6,036 bases of DNA, from positions 1 through 6,036 of the forward strand of contig DATHUJ010000136.1 of the NCBI GenBank assembly GCA_035462375.1. The letters are read 5' to 3'. Position numbers and translations under genes: made by a program. Shown here in pieces: positions 5,943-6,036 of this stretch (the first letter of the stretch is position 1; each line of letters starts with the position of its first letter). The notes below the pieces were generated by a model. It did no database searches. It saw only the letters and a list, made by a program, of their open reading frames with translations, and had not been told where the DNA came from. The stretch is from DASTQL01 sp035462375 (GTDB lineage Bacteria > Actinomycetota > Actinomycetes > Jiangellales > Jiangellaceae).

Positions 5943-6036
5943 TCAGCCGGCCGATGCGAGCCCCTCGTCGGCCACCGACGGCAGCACCGGACGGTTGCTC
6001 CGAATGACGCCCAACGGATCGCGGTGGCGCTTGATC
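5943..6036 (-). CDS. C-terminal end of a gene entering from the right edge, possibly a FAD-linked oxidase
   Basis: Thirty codons then TGA (5945-5943), open to the window edge. Third codon positions are G or C in 26 of 30 codons, as expected for a real gene here. The peptide includes IKRHRDPLGVIRSNRPVL and ends in a short Ala/Gly-rich tail. The pattern 'K-x-x-x-DP-x-G-V-x-x-x-N' close to a C-terminus resembles the end of berberine-bridge-type FAD-linked oxidases (K.r.DP.n.fr.N). With so few residues the family is a guess, while the coding status is better supported. The gene is on the same strand as pckG, about 280 bases upstream of it. Confidence 0.5.
   Translation of the reverse strand, partial: IKRHRDPLGVIRSNRPVLPSVADEGLASAG

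Overview
The window is about 6 kb of very GC-rich DNA. Third codon positions are strongly G/C-biased and the genes match actinobacterial families: a GTP-dependent PEP carboxykinase, a MarR regulator of the type opening with PDLD..SP, and a large secreted M14 zinc peptidase. It looks like chromosomal DNA of a high-GC actinobacterium. A Nocardioides-like or related genus would fit, but I cannot fix the genus by eye. I see no insertion sequence, integrase, phage gene, CRISPR array, tRNA or rRNA.

Layout, left to right. (1) 2-2167, minus strand: the N-terminal 722 codons of an exported M14-family zinc carboxypeptidase-like protein that runs off the left edge. (2) 2168-2265: a short intergenic region with a hairpin just after the transporter gene and a weak promoter candidate for the peptidase. 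(3) 2266-3270, minus: a ten-helix EamA/DMT-family transporter. (4) 3271-3305: a 35-bp divergent control region with an inverted repeat. (5) 3306-3818, plus: a MarR-family regulator, apparently on a leaderless mRNA. (6) 3819-3837: a short convergent gap inside a possible shared terminator hairpin. (7) 3838-5661, minus: GTP-dependent phosphoenolpyruvate carboxykinase (pckG), with a probable ATG start 12 bases inside the longest reading frame. (8) 5662-5942: the upstream region of pckG, with several inverted repeats and no convincing gene. (9) 5943-6036, minus: the last 30 codons of another gene, tentatively a FAD-linked oxidase.

How the genes relate: the MarR gene and the EamA gene form a classic divergent regulator/exporter pair, and the inverted repeat between them overlaps the regulator's -10 box. 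The likely logic is ligand-relieved repression of both genes. PckG is central carbon metabolism (oxaloacetate to PEP) and appears to be an independent transcription unit. The peptidase is probably a separate secreted nutrient-scavenging or wall-associated enzyme. Nothing here amounts to a new multi-gene system. The observations most worth checking are the divergent operator, the lone vicinal cysteine pair in the peptidase, and the pckG upstream repeats and start codon.
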